Program-made: the position numbers and the translations under genes
Shown: positions 15,898-26,700 of the stretch, in pieces
Position numbering within the stretch: position 1 is the stretch's first letter
How the letters are laid out: each line of letters opens with the position of its first letter
Notes under the pieces: model-generated
Told to the model about the DNA's origin: nothing
What the model saw: only the letters and a program-made list of their open reading frames with translations
Database searches by the model: none
Source: Campylobacterota bacterium
GTDB lineage: Bacteria; Campylobacterota; Campylobacteria; Campylobacterales; Sulfurovaceae
Assembly: GCA_003252535.1 (NCBI GenBank)
Contig: QKDN01000020.1
Span: forward strand, 1 to 64,000
Reading direction: 5' to 3'
Length of the DNA: 64,000 nt

Positions 15898-18800
15898 GTG
15901 GCTTGAGCGGCTTCTGGGGAAGCCCTATATCATCCTGTCGTTCCTTGCGCTCTTCGTCTTCGCAGGGATCATGGGGTTCGGGAAGATACACCAGAACCTC
16001 TTCCCCAATTCCAATTACCCCGAGGTCGCCATCGTCATCACCCAAAAGGGGGCATCGGCCAAAAGCATCGCGGGGAATGTCGCCGTGATCGTGGAGGAGG
16101 AGCTCTATACCCTTGATGAGATCAGACGGGCATACTCCAATACTATCGACGAAGTGACCGTCATCCGAGCGGAGTTCGACTACTCCAGGGATGTCGATAC
16201 CGCGGTCAACGATGTCACCAACGCGCTGGCAAAGATCCGCGCCAGACTCCCCAAAGATATCCTCGAACCGCAGATCATCAAGGTCACCCAGACGACGGCT
16301 CCCATCATGGTCGTAGCCCTCTCCGCCAAAAACGGGAACATCCCTATGGAAGATATCCGCGATCTCGCAAGCGATGAGATCAAACACAAACTCCTCAAGA
16401 CCACGGGGGTAGCCAATGTGGATATCTTCGGCGGGTACGCCAAAGAGCTCCAGATCATCATCGATAAAAAGAGACTCGACACCCTCGGGCTCTCTCTGGC
16501 TCAGGTGACAGGCGCGCTTCAGAAGAGCAACCAGGATTATGCCATCGGTTTCGTGACCTCTCCGACCGACCGCTATCTGCTCACATCCAAGGGGAAAAGG
16601 GAACAGGCCGATACGATCGCCGCCATCCCCGTAGCTCCAGGGGTCAAGCTCTCCGATATAGCCCAAATCCACTTCGGACACTACGAGAACAACGCCCTCT
16701 ACTACGGGAACGGCAAAAAAGCGATAGCGTTGGCGATCCAGCGTTCATCAAGCGCCGATGTCGTCACGACGATACGCAAATGCGATGAGACGATCGCAAA
16801 GCTCGAAAAGAGATACCCCGAACTCGAATTTGCCGTATCGGACACCCAGAAAGAGACGATCGTACAGAGTACGCGAAATATGTTCGAGGGGCTGCGGGAT
16901 GCTATCGTGATGTCGACCATCATCGTCTTCCTGTTCCTGGCAAGTTTCAGACAGATACTCGTCGTGCTGGGGACGATCCCCCTGGTCTACGCCTCTACCA
17001 TAGCGCTGATGTGGCTTGTCGGGATCGAGTTCAATGTCGTGACCCTCACGGCGATCATACTCGCACTCGGGTTACTGCTCGATGATACGGTCGTCGTGAT
17101 GGAAAATATCGAAAGGCACTACAGGGAGCTGGGCAAACCTATCCAAAACGCCGTGATCGAAGGGACAAAAGAGGTGATGTTCGCCGACCTGAGCGGTACG
17201 ATCACCACCATGATAGCCCTCGCGCCGATGCTCTTCGTCGGCGGATACCCCCAGACGGTCTTCGCGCCGCTCGTGGGGACGCTGCTTCTGGCACTTCTCG
17301 CCTCCTATGTCATCTCGATCGTCGCCGTACCGCTCCTCTCTCTGAAGATACTGACGATCAAGACCAAGTGGATACTGATCCTCGAAGAGAGGTTTCACCG
17401 TCTCAGTCAGTATGTCAACGAACAGATCGCCGAAGGGTTCACTCTCCTCGTCCGCAATGCGCTCCGGTCAAAAAAGATCGGTATACTCTATTTTGTGATC
17501 CTTATCGGTCTCTTCATCATCTCTGTCAGAGTGGTGATGCCCACGGTCGGGAAAGAGCTGATGCCCCCTATGGATACGGGAGCGGTCAATATCAGGATCA
17601 CCATGGAGAGCAATCTGCCGGTAGAAAAGAGCGAAAATGTCCTGCAGAGGGTCAATACTATCATCTCGGCAAAAGAGAAGTTCCTCCGCTCTTCGGCAAT
17701 GATCGGGAGCGAAGCGGGAGTGGTGAGCATAGGCAGCGGCAGCGGGATCGATCAGATCGCTATCGTCGCTACCTATGTCGACAGGTACCAGAGACAGAAG
17801 GATATCTGGCAGATCGCCGCACAGCTGCGCAGTGAGATAGAGAAGATACCCGGCATCAGGTATATAGATATCTCCCCGTACGGCGCTACGGCGCTCGCTA
17901 GCATCCGGGCGAATATCGATGTGATGCTCAGCGCGTCGTCGCCGCAGAGACTTCAGGAGGCCGGAGAGAAGATCGAAAAAGCGATGCGAGCGACCAAAGG
18001 GATCGTCTCCGTATCCAAAACATGGAATACGGCAAAAAGCGTCTATGATCTGGAGATAGACGAGATGCTCGCGCTCGAATACGGAGTGAGCAAAGCCGAT
18101 ATCGCCGCACAGATGCAGACGATCCTTCGCGGTCTGCCTGTCGCCACATTCCCCAGACTCAACAGTGCGGAGTATACCGTCCGCGTATGGGTACCCTCGG
18201 GAGAGATAGCGTCGGTGCATGAGCTCTCCGATATGCTGATAGAGACTCCCAAAGGGAAGATACCCCTTGGGAAGATCGCCGGGATCAGAGAGATCAAAGA
18301 GCCCACGATGATCACCAGGGAGGGGCTGGAGTATACGCTCGAAATCTACGGCAACAGGGAGAAAAGTGCCATATCCCATATCATGGACGATCTGGAGTCA
18401 CAGCTGGCGAAGGTCGACCTGCCCGATGATATCGAGCTGGAGCAGGTGGGAGATATCAAGCAGTTCCTCGCATCGGCGCAGCGGATGGTCGGGGCTATCG
18501 CCGTCGCCGTGGTCTTGATATTCTTCACCCTGGTCGTGATGTTCAGCAGTGTCAAGATCGCGCTGATGATCATCTTCTCCATCCCGCTGACACTGATCGG
18601 GGCTTCGTGGACGATGCTCGCGTTCGGATACCACACCTCGATGCCTGCGATGATGGGGTTCATCCTCCTCTCCGGGGTCATCGTCAACAATGCGATACTC
18701 CTGATCCACTTTGCCATCGAACGGATGGAGGCAGGGCTCGATAAATACGACGCCATGATGGAATCGATCAAGATCAGGACACGCCCCGTCCTGATGACCG

Positions 18801-18970
18801 CTTTTTCGGTCTCGGTGGGGATGCTCCCCGTCGCCCAGGGGGCAGCGATCGGACTGGAGAGGCTCGCACCCCTTGGGGCAGTAGCGATAGGAGGGCTTAT
18901 CATAGGGACGCTGATGACGCTGGTCTTCATCCCCATCGTCTTCGTCTGGACGACGAGAGAGCGGTCATAG
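15878..18970 (+). CDS. RND-family efflux permease (AcrB/HAE1 type)
   Basis: A 1030-aa inner membrane proton-driven pump of full family length. There are twelve expected transmembrane helices in two halves. TM4 carries the proton-relay aspartates in LGLLLDDTVVVMENIERHY, and the second half has LSGVIVNNAILLIHF. The large periplasmic loops sit at about residues 35-330 and 560-860. The aspartate pair and overall form favour drug or organic substrates (HAE type) over the metal-pumping HME type. It is the last gene of a run of six overlapping or adjacent genes from 11174. Confidence 0.92.
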   Translation: MSRPHYKWLERLLGKPYIILSFLALFVFAGIMGFGKIHQNLFPNSNYPEVAIVITQKGASAKSIAGNVAVIVEEELYTLDEIRRAYSNTIDEVTVIRAEFDYSRDVDTAVNDVTNALAKIRARLPKDILEPQIIKVTQTTAPIMVVALSAKNGNIPMEDIRDLASDEIKHKLLKTTGVANVDIFGGYAKELQIIIDKKRLDTLGLSLAQVTGALQKSNQDYAIGFVTSPTDRYLLTSKGKREQADTIAAIPVAPGVKLSDIAQIHFGHYENNALYYGNGKKAIALAIQRSSSADVVTTIRKCDETIAKLEKRYPELEFAVSDTQKETIVQSTRNMFEGLRDAIVMSTIIVFLFLASFRQILVVLGTIPLVYASTIALMWLVGIEFNVVTLTAIILALGLLLDDTVVVMENIERHYRELGKPIQNAVIEGTKEVMFADLSGTITTMIALAPMLFVGGYPQTVFAPLVGTLLLALLASYVISIVAVPLLSLKILTIKTKWILILEERFHRLSQYVNEQIAEGFTLLVRNALRSKKIGILYFVILIGLFIISVRVVMPTVGKELMPPMDTGAVNIRITMESNLPVEKSENVLQRVNTIISAKEKFLRSSAMIGSEAGVVSIGSGSGIDQIAIVATYVDRYQRQKDIWQIAAQLRSEIEKIPGIRYIDISPYGATALASIRANIDVMLSASSPQRLQEAGEKIEKAMRATKGIVSVSKTWNTAKSVYDLEIDEMLALEYGVSKADIAAQMQTILRGLPVATFPRLNSAEYTVRVWVPSGEIASVHELSDMLIETPKGKIPLGKIAGIREIKEPTMITREGLEYTLEIYGNREKSAISHIMDDLESQLAKVDLPDDIELEQVGDIKQFLASAQRMVGAIAVAVVLIFFTLVVMFSSVKIALMIIFSIPLTLIGASWTMLAFGYHTSMPAMMGFILLSGVIVNNAILLIHFAIERMEAGLDKYDAMMESIKIRTRPVLMTAFSVSVGMLPVAQGAAIGLERLAPLGAVAIGGLIIGTLMTLVFIPIVFVWTTRERS

Positions 18971-18972
18971 TC

Positions 18973-19632
18973 TCACAGGAAGCACTCTTCGAGCTTCGCC
19001 CTGTCGACGATATGGATATTGCCGTGCGGATCGCTTTGGATGATCTTTTCCTCTTTGAGTTTTTTAAGATTGCGTGAGAATGTTTCGGGGGTGATATTGA
19101 GGATTTTGGATATCTCGTTCTTGCTCTTTTGATTGATGAGTTCTCCATTCTCATAGATGAACTTTGCGATCTTTGCTTTGGCGTCGAGAGTGAGGTGGGT
19201 CGAGAGAAGACTCTCCAGTTCGACCACCCGCTGCGTGAGCGACTTGATAAAGAGAAGCATGAACTGCGGATCGGTGAAGAAGCGGGCTTTGAATCTGGCA
19301 TAATCGACCAGCAGAATTCTGGATTCCCTCATTGCCATGCAGCTTGAAGGGAAAGCGATCTCTTCAAGGTTTGCAAGCTGGGCGATCATCGAAGTCTGGC
19401 TGATCTCCCTGAGGATGATCTCGTTGCCATTCGTGTTATACTTGCATATCTTGACCGCACCCTCTATGAGGATATGCAAAAAGACCGGTTCATCCCCCTG
19501 GTAGAAGACTATGTTCTCTTTTTGATAGGTTCTGACCGTTGCTATAGAGAGCAGATATTCCCAATCTTCCGAATTCATACCCCTAAAGAAAGTATGATCG
19601 CGTAGACGTGTCAAAAGTGTCTCTCTCGTCAT
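18973..19632 (-). CDS. Crp/Fnr-family regulator
   Basis: A 219-aa regulator with a cyclic-nucleotide-binding fold (FYQGDEPVFLHILIEGAVKI) and a C-terminal winged helix (KSKNEISKILNITPETFSRNLKKLKEE). The ETFSRNLKKL recognition helix resembles that of Fnr/NnrR/HcpR-like proteins. No FNR-type cysteine cluster is seen at the N-terminus. ATG at 19632 has GGAGG five bases upstream; the longer open frame is rejected. It follows hcp by 31 bp on the same strand, so it probably controls hcp in response to NO or hydroxylamine stress and regulates itself. Confidence 0.85.
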   Translation of the reverse strand: MTRETLLTRLRDHTFFRGMNSEDWEYLLSIATVRTYQKENIVFYQGDEPVFLHILIEGAVKICKYNTNGNEIILREISQTSMIAQLANLEEIAFPSSCMAMRESRILLVDYARFKARFFTDPQFMLLFIKSLTQRVVELESLLSTHLTLDAKAKIAKFIYENGELINQKSKNEISKILNITPETFSRNLKKLKEEKIIQSDPHGNIHIVDRAKLEECFL

Positions 19633-19663
19633 AGCGCCTCCGTATAAGCTGCGCTCATATACA

Positions 19664-20977
19664 TTATCGGAGCAAAGTTTCCAAATCTTCTCTGGCATCT
19701 CCAGTAAGATGGAGATTGAAGTTCTCTGCGAGGAAATTATAGATATCCTCATTGACGAACTGCGGCGGTTTCGGTCCGAGATAGATATCCTTGATCCCCA
19801 GCGAAAAGAGCGCGAGGAGGATAATGACCGCTTTTTGCTCCATCCAGCTGAGCACTATCGAGACGGGAAGGTCGTTGATCGGGGTATCGAGCGCTTCGCT
19901 GACCGCCTTTGCGATCTCTACTGCGCCGTTGCTGTCATTGCATTGACCGAGGTCGAGGTATCTCGGTATGCCCGTCCCCTCTATCTCGCCGAAATCAATA
20001 TCGTTGAACCGGAATTTCCCGCAGCTCGATGTGATGATCACGCAATCCTCTGGCAATGCCTCTGCCATCTCCCTGTAGTACTCTCCGCCTTTGCCCGGAG
20101 CGTCGCACCCTGCGATGACGAAGAACTTCCTGATCTTCCCCTGTGCCACAGCATCGAGGATCTGCGGCGCGAGTGTCAGGATGGTCTTGTAGTGATGCCC
20201 TGTCGTGAGGGTGAGGTCTTCATGCAGCTTACTATCCTCACATTCGAGTGTCTTCGCTATGAGCGGTTCGAAATCGTCATTGATGATCGGCGTACCTCCC
20301 TCGATACCTACGATCTTGTAGGTGAAGACCCTGTCGAGATAGTCGGCATTTTTCTTTGGCGGGATGATACAGTTGGTATTGACTACGAAAGTACCGTTGA
20401 ACCTCTTCATCAGGTCGACCTGATCGAACCACGCTTTCCCCACATTCCCTTTGAGGTGGGGATATTTGCGAAGTTCGGGATATCCGTGTGCAGGGAGCAT
20501 CTCGGAATGCGTATAGATATTGATCCCTTTGTTCTCAGTAGCGATGAGGAGCTTTTCGAGCATCTCCAGGTTGTGTCCGCTGACGACGATCGCTTTGCCC
20601 TCGACGTTGTTCTGCGATACCGTTACGGGAGTCGGGATACCGAACTTGCCCGTGTGGGCATTGGAGAGTCTGTCCATCACCTCTACCCCTGCACTCCCTA
20701 CTTTCATCAGCTGGGCTATATGATCATCGAAGTTGAAGTTGACATTGGTCAGTGTGAAATAGAGGGTTTCATTGATCACATCGTCGATATTCTTTGTCTC
20801 ATTTGGAGCAAGCTCATTGAGGTGTTCCCTGTAGGCACTGAGTCCCTTGAGACCGAATATCATGATATCCTGTAGTCTGGCAAGGTTCTCATCCTTGCCG
20901 CATGTTCCTACTGTAGCCCCTGTACTGCCGCAGCCATTGGGTGTCGACATCTCACATTGATAACAAAACATACTCAT
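19664..20977 (-). CDS. hcp: hybrid-cluster protein (hydroxylamine reductase)
   Basis: A 437-aa iron-sulfur enzyme that reduces hydroxylamine or NO under anaerobic stress. The N-terminal cluster motif is FCYQCEMSTPNGCGSTGATV. Hybrid-cluster ligands appear as GHNLEML, CIIPPK, GCDAPG and TSSCGKFRFN. The length is shorter than the class with a long N-terminal insert, which fits class III-type proteins of anaerobes. ATG 20977 has AAGGA seven bases upstream; the open frame begins further up at 21112. A Fnr-like palindrome lies in the promoter. Confidence 0.92.
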   Translation of the reverse strand: MSMFCYQCEMSTPNGCGSTGATVGTCGKDENLARLQDIMIFGLKGLSAYREHLNELAPNETKNIDDVINETLYFTLTNVNFNFDDHIAQLMKVGSAGVEVMDRLSNAHTGKFGIPTPVTVSQNNVEGKAIVVSGHNLEMLEKLLIATENKGINIYTHSEMLPAHGYPELRKYPHLKGNVGKAWFDQVDLMKRFNGTFVVNTNCIIPPKKNADYLDRVFTYKIVGIEGGTPIINDDFEPLIAKTLECEDSKLHEDLTLTTGHHYKTILTLAPQILDAVAQGKIRKFFVIAGCDAPGKGGEYYREMAEALPEDCVIITSSCGKFRFNDIDFGEIEGTGIPRYLDLGQCNDSNGAVEIAKAVSEALDTPINDLPVSIVLSWMEQKAVIILLALFSLGIKDIYLGPKPPQFVNEDIYNFLAENFNLHLTGDAREDLETLLR

Positions 20978-21034
20978 ATGCATTTCCTTGATAAATAATT
21001 TTCGAAAGTGTATGAAGATATGGGATGGAATGCA

Positions 21035-21048
21035 TTGATATATGTCAA
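21035..21048. promoter_or_regulatory. Fnr/HcpR-like operator upstream of hcp
   Basis: TTGATATATGTCAA is a 14-bp palindrome of the TTGAY-N4-RTCAA type bound by Crp/Fnr-family regulators. If the minus-strand TACACT at 21012-21007 is the -10 element, the palindrome is centred about 41 bp before the start of transcription, the usual class II activator position. The neighbouring Crp/Fnr gene is the obvious candidate ligand. Confidence 0.65.
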
Positions 21049-21173
21049 AGATACTGTGAGAGAAGCAACAAATATATCGTGTGGGAAATATGTGGGGTAA
21101 AACAGAAATCAAATGTGCTTGATTTGCTTCAAAGTTCGTATTTTAGGGATTTAAAAAGGATTTGTGATTTGAG

Positions 21174-21261
21174 TGGCCGGGAGAGGGGGATTCGAACCCC
21201 CGGAAGTGTTACCTTCGCCGGTTTTCAAGACCGGTGTATTCAACCGCTCTACCATCTCCCG
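21174..21261 (-). tRNA. tRNA-Ser (UGA)
   Basis: An 88-nt tRNA. Acceptor CGGGAGA pairs with TCTCCCG, then discriminator G and an encoded CCA. The anticodon loop CTTGAAA gives UGA. A long variable arm and a T-arm GGGGGTTCGAATCCCCC confirm a class II tRNA. It is the last of four tRNA genes read leftward. Confidence 0.95.
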
Positions 21262-21387
21262 TGAGATGTAGGATGGAATATTATCTTAAAAAAGATAAAA
21301 ACATCTTTAATGTTCGTTGCAAAGCAACAGCTTTAGTGAGATGAATTGAAAATGGACTTTGTTCATTTTCAAGAAGACCTCAATAAT

Positions 21388-21461
21388 TGGAGGTGCCACC
21401 CGGATTTGAACCGGGGATAGCAGCTTTGCAGGCTGCGGCCTTACCGCTTGGCGATGGCACC
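21388..21461 (-). tRNA. tRNA-Cys (GCA)
   Basis: A 74-nt tRNA including the encoded CCA. The acceptor starts GGTGCCA and pairs with TGGCACC. The loop CTGCAAA gives anticodon GCA. The T-loop is GGTTCAAATCC. Confidence 0.95.
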
Positions 21462-21471
21462 GTATTTTTGG

Positions 21472-21558
21472 TGGTGCCCGGAGCCGGACTCGAACCGGCA
21501 CAGCTGCAATAGCCGGGGGATTTTAAGTCCCCTGTGTCTACCATTTCACCATCCGGGC
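21472..21558 (-). tRNA. tRNA-Leu (UAA)
   Basis: An 87-nt class II tRNA with encoded CCA. Acceptor GCCCGGA pairs with TCCGGGC. The anticodon loop contains TAA within GGGGACTTAAAATCCCC. A long variable arm is present. It lies 10 bp from tRNA-Cys. Confidence 0.95.
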
Positions 21559-21651
21559 CTAAGCACCACGTTTATATATTATTCAAATTTTATGAACTAC
21601 TAAATCACTCGACATTCGAAAAATTTAGTGGATTTTTAAAATCGAAAGTTA

Positions 21652-21726
21652 TGGAGCGGGCGAAGGGATTCGAACCCTCGACCCTAACCTTGGCAAGGTT
21701 ATGCTCTACCCCTGAGCTACGCCCGC
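21652..21726 (-). tRNA. tRNA-Gly (GCC)
   Basis: A 75-nt tRNA with encoded CCA. The acceptor starts GCGGGCG and the anticodon loop TTGCCAA gives GCC. It is the first gene of the tRNA operon, about 35 nt from the predicted start of transcription. Confidence 0.95.
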
Positions 21727-21766
21727 GTCCAACCGAATCTTACTGTTCAAGTAAAATTGGAATGTG

Positions 21767-21795
21767 ATTATAGCCAAAAAAAAATTGGATGTAAA
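21767..21795 (-). promoter_or_regulatory. sigma-70 promoter of the tRNA operon
   Basis: On the minus strand, TTTACA (21795-21790) and a perfect TATAAT (21772-21767) are separated by 17 bp. They are followed by the Gly, Leu, Cys and Ser tRNA genes. The clear -35 box is stronger than is usual in this phylum. Confidence 0.75.
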
Positions 21796-21884
21796 GGGTT
21801 TTTGTGATTTTTTTGAAAAAAAATTAATTTTTCAATTCGAAAGTGATATAATCTATTAAATTATCAAATACAAAAGGTAAAAAT

Positions 21885-23573
21885 ATGAGAAGTAATGAGA
21901 TCAAAGAGGGGTTCAGCAGAGCCCCTCACAGAAGCTTGCTCCGTGCAACGGGTGTCAAAGAAGATGATTTCGGCAAACCGTTCATCGGTGTCGCCAACTC
22001 TTTCATCGAGATCATTCCGGGGCATTTTTTCCTTGATCAGGTATCAAAGCTCATCAAGGATGAGATCAGAAAGAACGGCTGCGTGCCGTTCGAGTTCAAC
22101 ACCATCGGCGTCGACGACGGTATCGCAATGGGGCATGACGGGATGCTCTACTCGCTCCCCAGCCGCGAGCTCATCGCCAGCTCTGTAGAGACGGTGATGA
22201 ACGCCCACAAGCTCGATGCGATGATCGCCATCCCTAACTGTGACAAGATCGTCCCGGGGATGATCATGGGTGCGCTCCGGGTCAATGTGCCGACGGTATT
22301 CGTCTCCGGCGGTCCGATGAAGAAGGGGCATACCAAGGACGGTACCCCTATCGACCTCGCTACGGCATTCGAAGCAGTAGGGAAGCATGAGACGGGTGAG
22401 ATCAGCGACGAGGAGCTCTACGATATCGAATGCAACGCCTGCCCGGGTGCAGGTAGCTGCTCAGGGATGTTTACAGCCAACTCGATGAACACCCTCATGG
22501 AGGCGATGGGTATCGCGCTCCCCGGCAACGGCACCATCCCTGCGCTCACACCAGAGCGAGAGGAGCTCTACAGGGCGGCAGCGCGCCGTATCTGCGATAT
22601 CGCCAAGATGGAGCAGGCGGAGCGCGAGAAGTTCAATCTTCGCAATATCCTCAACGAGAACGCGGTCAGGAACGCCTTCGCCGTCGATATGGCGATGGGC
22701 GGCAGCTCGAACACCGTCCTTCACATGCTCGCTATCGCGAAGGAAGCAGAAGTCGACTTCAACCTCGAGGATATCAACACCATCTCCAAGAGGGTCTCGC
22801 ATATCGCCAAAATATCTCCGTCGCTCTCTACCGTCCACATGGAAGATATCAACCGTGCAGGTGGCGTCAGCGCGGTCATGCACGAGATGAGCAAGAGAGG
22901 CGAGGACATTCTCGCTGACAACCTTACGATCACGGGTGAAAGTCTCAAAGAGCGTATCGCAAGCGCCGAGATCACCGATACCAACATCATCCATACTATC
23001 GACAATCCTTACTCACTGGTAGGCGGTCTGGCGATCCTCTACGGCAACCTCGCCGAGCAGGGTGCAGTCATCAAGACTGCCGGTATCACCGGTGACAGAG
23101 TATTCACAGGGACTGCGGTCTGCTTCAACTCTCAGGATGAAGCGATCAAAGGGATCATCCACGGCAAGGTCAAGGCAGGCAATGTCGTCGTCATCCGCTA
23201 CGAAGGGCCAAAAGGTGGTCCGGGTATGCAGGAGATGCTCAGCCCTACCAGTCTCATCATGGGTATGGGTCTCGGCGATAAGGTCGCGCTCATCACCGAC
23301 GGAAGATTCTCGGGCGCTACCAGGGGTGCGAGTATCGGCCACGTCAGCCCGGAAGCTGCCGAGGGTGGGCTCATCGGCCTCCTCGAGGACGGTGATGAGA
23401 TATTCATCGATGTCGACAACTATATCCTCGAAGCAAAACTTTCGTTCGAAGAGATCGCGGAGCGGAGAGACAGGTTCAAGCCCATCGTCAAACCATTAAA
23501 AAGCAAGTGGCTCAGACAATACAGGGCGCTCGTCACCAACGCTAGCAGCGGTGCGGTACTCGAAGCCGAGTAG
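21885..23573 (+). CDS. ilvD: dihydroxy-acid dehydratase
   Basis: A 562-aa iron-sulfur enzyme converting dihydroxy-acids to 2-keto acids in valine and isoleucine synthesis. Cluster cysteines appear in [11 protein letters not shown] and [18 protein letters not shown], both family signatures, and [21 protein letters not shown] marks the C-terminal domain. Full length. AAAGGTAAAAAT precedes the ATG. It is monocistronic between the tRNAs and a convergent wall hydrolase. Confidence 0.97.
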   Translation: MRSNEIKEGFSRAPHRSLLRATGVKEDDFGKPFIGVANSFIEIIPGHFFLDQVSKLIKDEIRKNGCVPFEFNTIGVDDGIAMGHDGMLYSLPSRELIASSVETVMNAHKLDAMIAIPNCDKIVPGMIMGALRVNVPTVFVSGGPMKKGHTKDGTPIDLATAFEAVGKHETGEISDEELYDIECNACPGAGSCSGMFTANSMNTLMEAMGIALPGNGTIPALTPEREELYRAAARRICDIAKMEQAEREKFNLRNILNENAVRNAFAVDMAMGGSSNTVLHMLAIAKEAEVDFNLEDINTISKRVSHIAKISPSLSTVHMEDINRAGGVSAVMHEMSKRGEDILADNLTITGESLKERIASAEITDTNIIHTIDNPYSLVGGLAILYGNLAEQGAVIKTAGITGDRVFTGTAVCFNSQDEAIKGIIHGKVKAGNVVVIRYEGPKGGPGMQEMLSPTSLIMGMGLGDKVALITDGRFSGATRGASIGHVSPEAAEGGLIGLLEDGDEIFIDVDNYILEAKLSFEEIAERRDRFKPIVKPLKSKWLRQYRALVTNASSGAVLEAE

Positions 23574-23581
23574 CAAAGCAC

Positions 23582-23611
23582 TCCCTTCTCCCGTATCTTC
23601 TTCGGGTGAAG
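23582..23611 (+). terminator. hairpin downstream of ilvD
   Basis: CCTTCTCCCG pairs with CGGGTGAAGG, with one internal T-T mismatch and the loop TATCTTCTT, a few bases after the ilvD stop. No clear T tract follows, so it may act weakly or in the opposite direction. Confidence 0.35.
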
Positions 23612-23752
23612 GAACTCTCTCTGATCTTTTCAGAGTGGCGGATCGTTTTTCACCGTCCACTCTATCTTCCTGTCAGCGATACTATACGATCTTGTGATTT
23701 GATATTCGAAAGTTTTTTTGGGGGAATCAGGCCCTGTGAGGACCTGAGGGAA

Positions 23753-26700
23753 TTACATGTTGACGCGTCTTGCCCATTTGAAGCGCTCAGCATAAAATCC
23801 TGAGTTGAGACTGTTGATAGTGACACGCCTTCTGGCACTGCTGGCGTGGATGAAGTTCCCGTTGCCGATATAGATACCTACATGGTTGACATACCCTCTT
23901 CTGCTTCTTGAGGTATCGAAGAAGATCAGGTCACCCGGTTTGAGATCGCTCTTTGCAACATATTTCCCTACCCTTGACTGAGAAATAGCCGTACGCGGGA
24001 GACAGACACCGTTCTTTTTACATACATACCCGACGAAACCGGAACAGTCGAAATTGTTCGGGCCCGATGCGCCGTAGACATATCGCTTGCCAAGATGCTT
24101 CTGGGCAAATTTCGGCAATGCTTTTTGTTTGGAATTACTTCCAAGTGATTCCATAAAACTGAAGAAGCTCTTTTTCGTTTTCTTCGGAGCATCATCCCCT
24201 GTGACCCTTGTCCTCGAATCGTCGATCACTATCCTTCTTCTTTTTCTTATCTTGTTCTCTTCATCCGTCCCTCTGTGCGTTCTTGCGTAGCGTGTCGTAC
24301 CCGGAAGTGTGATGAACTTGCCGATTCTCAGGTCTTTGTTCGATTTGATATTGTTGAGCTTTTTGAGCTTGTCTACGGTTGTGTTATTCTTTCTGGCTAT
24401 CTCGTAAAGCGAATCGCCTTTTTTGATCTTGTGGACATTCTGTCCGTTCGATGCAGTTGGCTCTGTAGTCTTCTTTTTCTTGGTTCTTTCAGTATCATCT
24501 TCGTTTGAAGCTATCCTTGTTTTCTTCTTTATTTTCATCAGATCATCAAAGTCTGTCAGGTCTTCCTCTTCGATGCTGCCGTCGTGTGAATAGGTATTGG
24601 TCGGTACCTGCAATACCCTTCCCAGGGTAAGTGTCTCACCCTTTTTCAGATCGTTGAACTGTCTCACTTCGGCAACCGTTGTCTTGTGCTTTCTTGCGAT
24701 GCTGAAGAGAGTATCCCCACCCTTGATCTCATATTCTGCGATCATGTTTTTGGGGTAGTAGGTATACATAGGGACTCTCAGGGTACTGCCCGGCTCCAGT
24801 ACATCACCCTCTACAAGGCCGTTCACCTGACGCACTTCTCTGATCGTAGTGTGATGCTTTCTGGCGATCGTGAAGAGGGTATCACCGGCTTCTATCGTAT
24901 AGTCGGTGTACTCGACCCCTCTCTCTTCGGCTCTTTTAACCCTGCCGTTATCTGCGACTGTCTGGGTATTCGCAGTGGTATTGGTATCTGTCGTACTGCT
25001 CTCTTCGTTCAACAGTGACGCGATCTTGAGTTCACCTTTGGTGCTTTTGGCAGGAGGCTCGGTGATTTTTGTATTGGCAGCTTTAATCTTTGCGAGCTCC
25101 TCAGCCTTTTTCTTCTCTTCTGCAAGTCTCGCTTCCTGGAAGGCCTTTGCCTTGGCTATTGCTTCCTCTTTGATCCTGGCGAGTCTCTCCTCTTCGGCCT
25201 TTTGGGCGAGCTCCTCCTGTTTTTTGAGAGCTTCTGCTTTTGCCAGTTCTTCCTGTTTTTTAAGTTCTACGGCTTTTTGTACTGCTGCGAGTTCTTCCTG
25301 CTTTTTGAGCTCTTCTGCTTTGGCTTTGGCTATTTTCTCTTCTTCGAGCTTCTTCGCCTCTGCTGCTTTGGCAGCCTCTTCAGCCTCGACCTTTGCAACT
25401 CTTTCTGCTTCGGCTTTCTTCGCCATCTCTTCTTTTTTGAGAGCTTCAGCTTTTGCCAGCTCTTCCTGCTTTTTAAGCTCTTCTGCTTTGGCTTTGGCTA
25501 TTTTCTCTTCTTCGAGCTTCTTCGCCTCTGCTGCTTTGGCGGCCTCTTCAGCTTCGATCTTTGCAACTCTTTCTGCTTCGGCTTTCTTCGCCATCTCTTC
25601 TTTTTTGAGAGCTTCAGCTTTTGCCAGCTCTTCCTGCTTTTTAAGCTCCTCGGCTTTTTGTGCTGCTGCGAGTTCTTCCTGCTTTTTGAGCTTTTCTTCT
25701 TTGGCTTTCGCTATTTTCTCTTCTTCGAGCTTCTTCGCCTCTGCTGCTTTGGCGGCCTCTTCAGCTTCGATCTTTGCAAGTCTCTCTTCTTCTGCTTTTT
25801 TGGCTAGGGTATCTCTGCGTTTGATCTCATCTTCTCGAGCTTTGATTATTCTCTCTTCTTCGGAATTTTTTGTCTCTTCTTTTTTATCGGTTGCTTTCTC
25901 TTCCAGTACGGATGCGATAGTCAGTTTTTTATTTTCATTACTGTTCTCAGATGTTGTATTCGTCGCACTTACTACTTTTTCATCATTCTCCTGAACCTGC
26001 GTAGGGATTCTCAAAAGTGTTCCCACTTTGAGCGACTGTCCTTTGACAAGTTCATTGGCTTTTCGTATCGCATCGATATCTGCGTCGTATTTTTTTGCGA
26101 TTTTCTGGAGCGTGTCGCCATTCTTGATGATGTGGTTCTCGATAATGTCCGAAGGGTAGTAAGTGTGGAGGGGCACTTTGATCGTACGTCCTACCGAAAG
26201 GACTTCACCCGGCTGCAATCCGTTCACATCCCTGATCTCCTGGGTGGTCGTGTAGTGCTTGCGCGCTATTGCCAGCAGAGTATCACCGCCTGCGATCGTA
26301 TATTCGGCGATTTTATCGCTTTTGACACTGATCCCTTTTTTGATCGATGCGATCTGCTCTTTTTTCTGCTCTTTTGTGAATATCTCCGAAGGGACTTTGA
26401 TCGTCTCACCTATACCGAGAGTATGGCCTTTTTCGAACTCGTTGATCTTTCTGATCTGCTCGGCGGTCGTACTGTATTTTCTGGCGATCTTTTCGAGCGT
26501 ATCCCCTTTGGCTATCGTATGGTCCTTGATGGTATCGGCAGGGAAATAGGTATTGACAGGAACCTTCAGGATCTGACCGACATTGATGACCGTTCCGGGT
26601 TCGAATCCGTTGACATCACGTATCTCCTGTGTCGTCGTGTAGTGCTTTCTGGCGATCTTCAGAAGCGTATCGCCGCTCTCTACGGCATACGGTACGGTCT

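Noticed and set aside
15704-18379. Long minus-strand frames of 325 and 303 aa opposite the adaptor and RND genes
   Set aside because: Antisense shadows with no ribosome binding site and skewed composition.
25253-25754. CRISPR-like direct repeats
   Set aside because: The 168-bp period, the lack of unique spacers and the intact reading frame show coding repeats.
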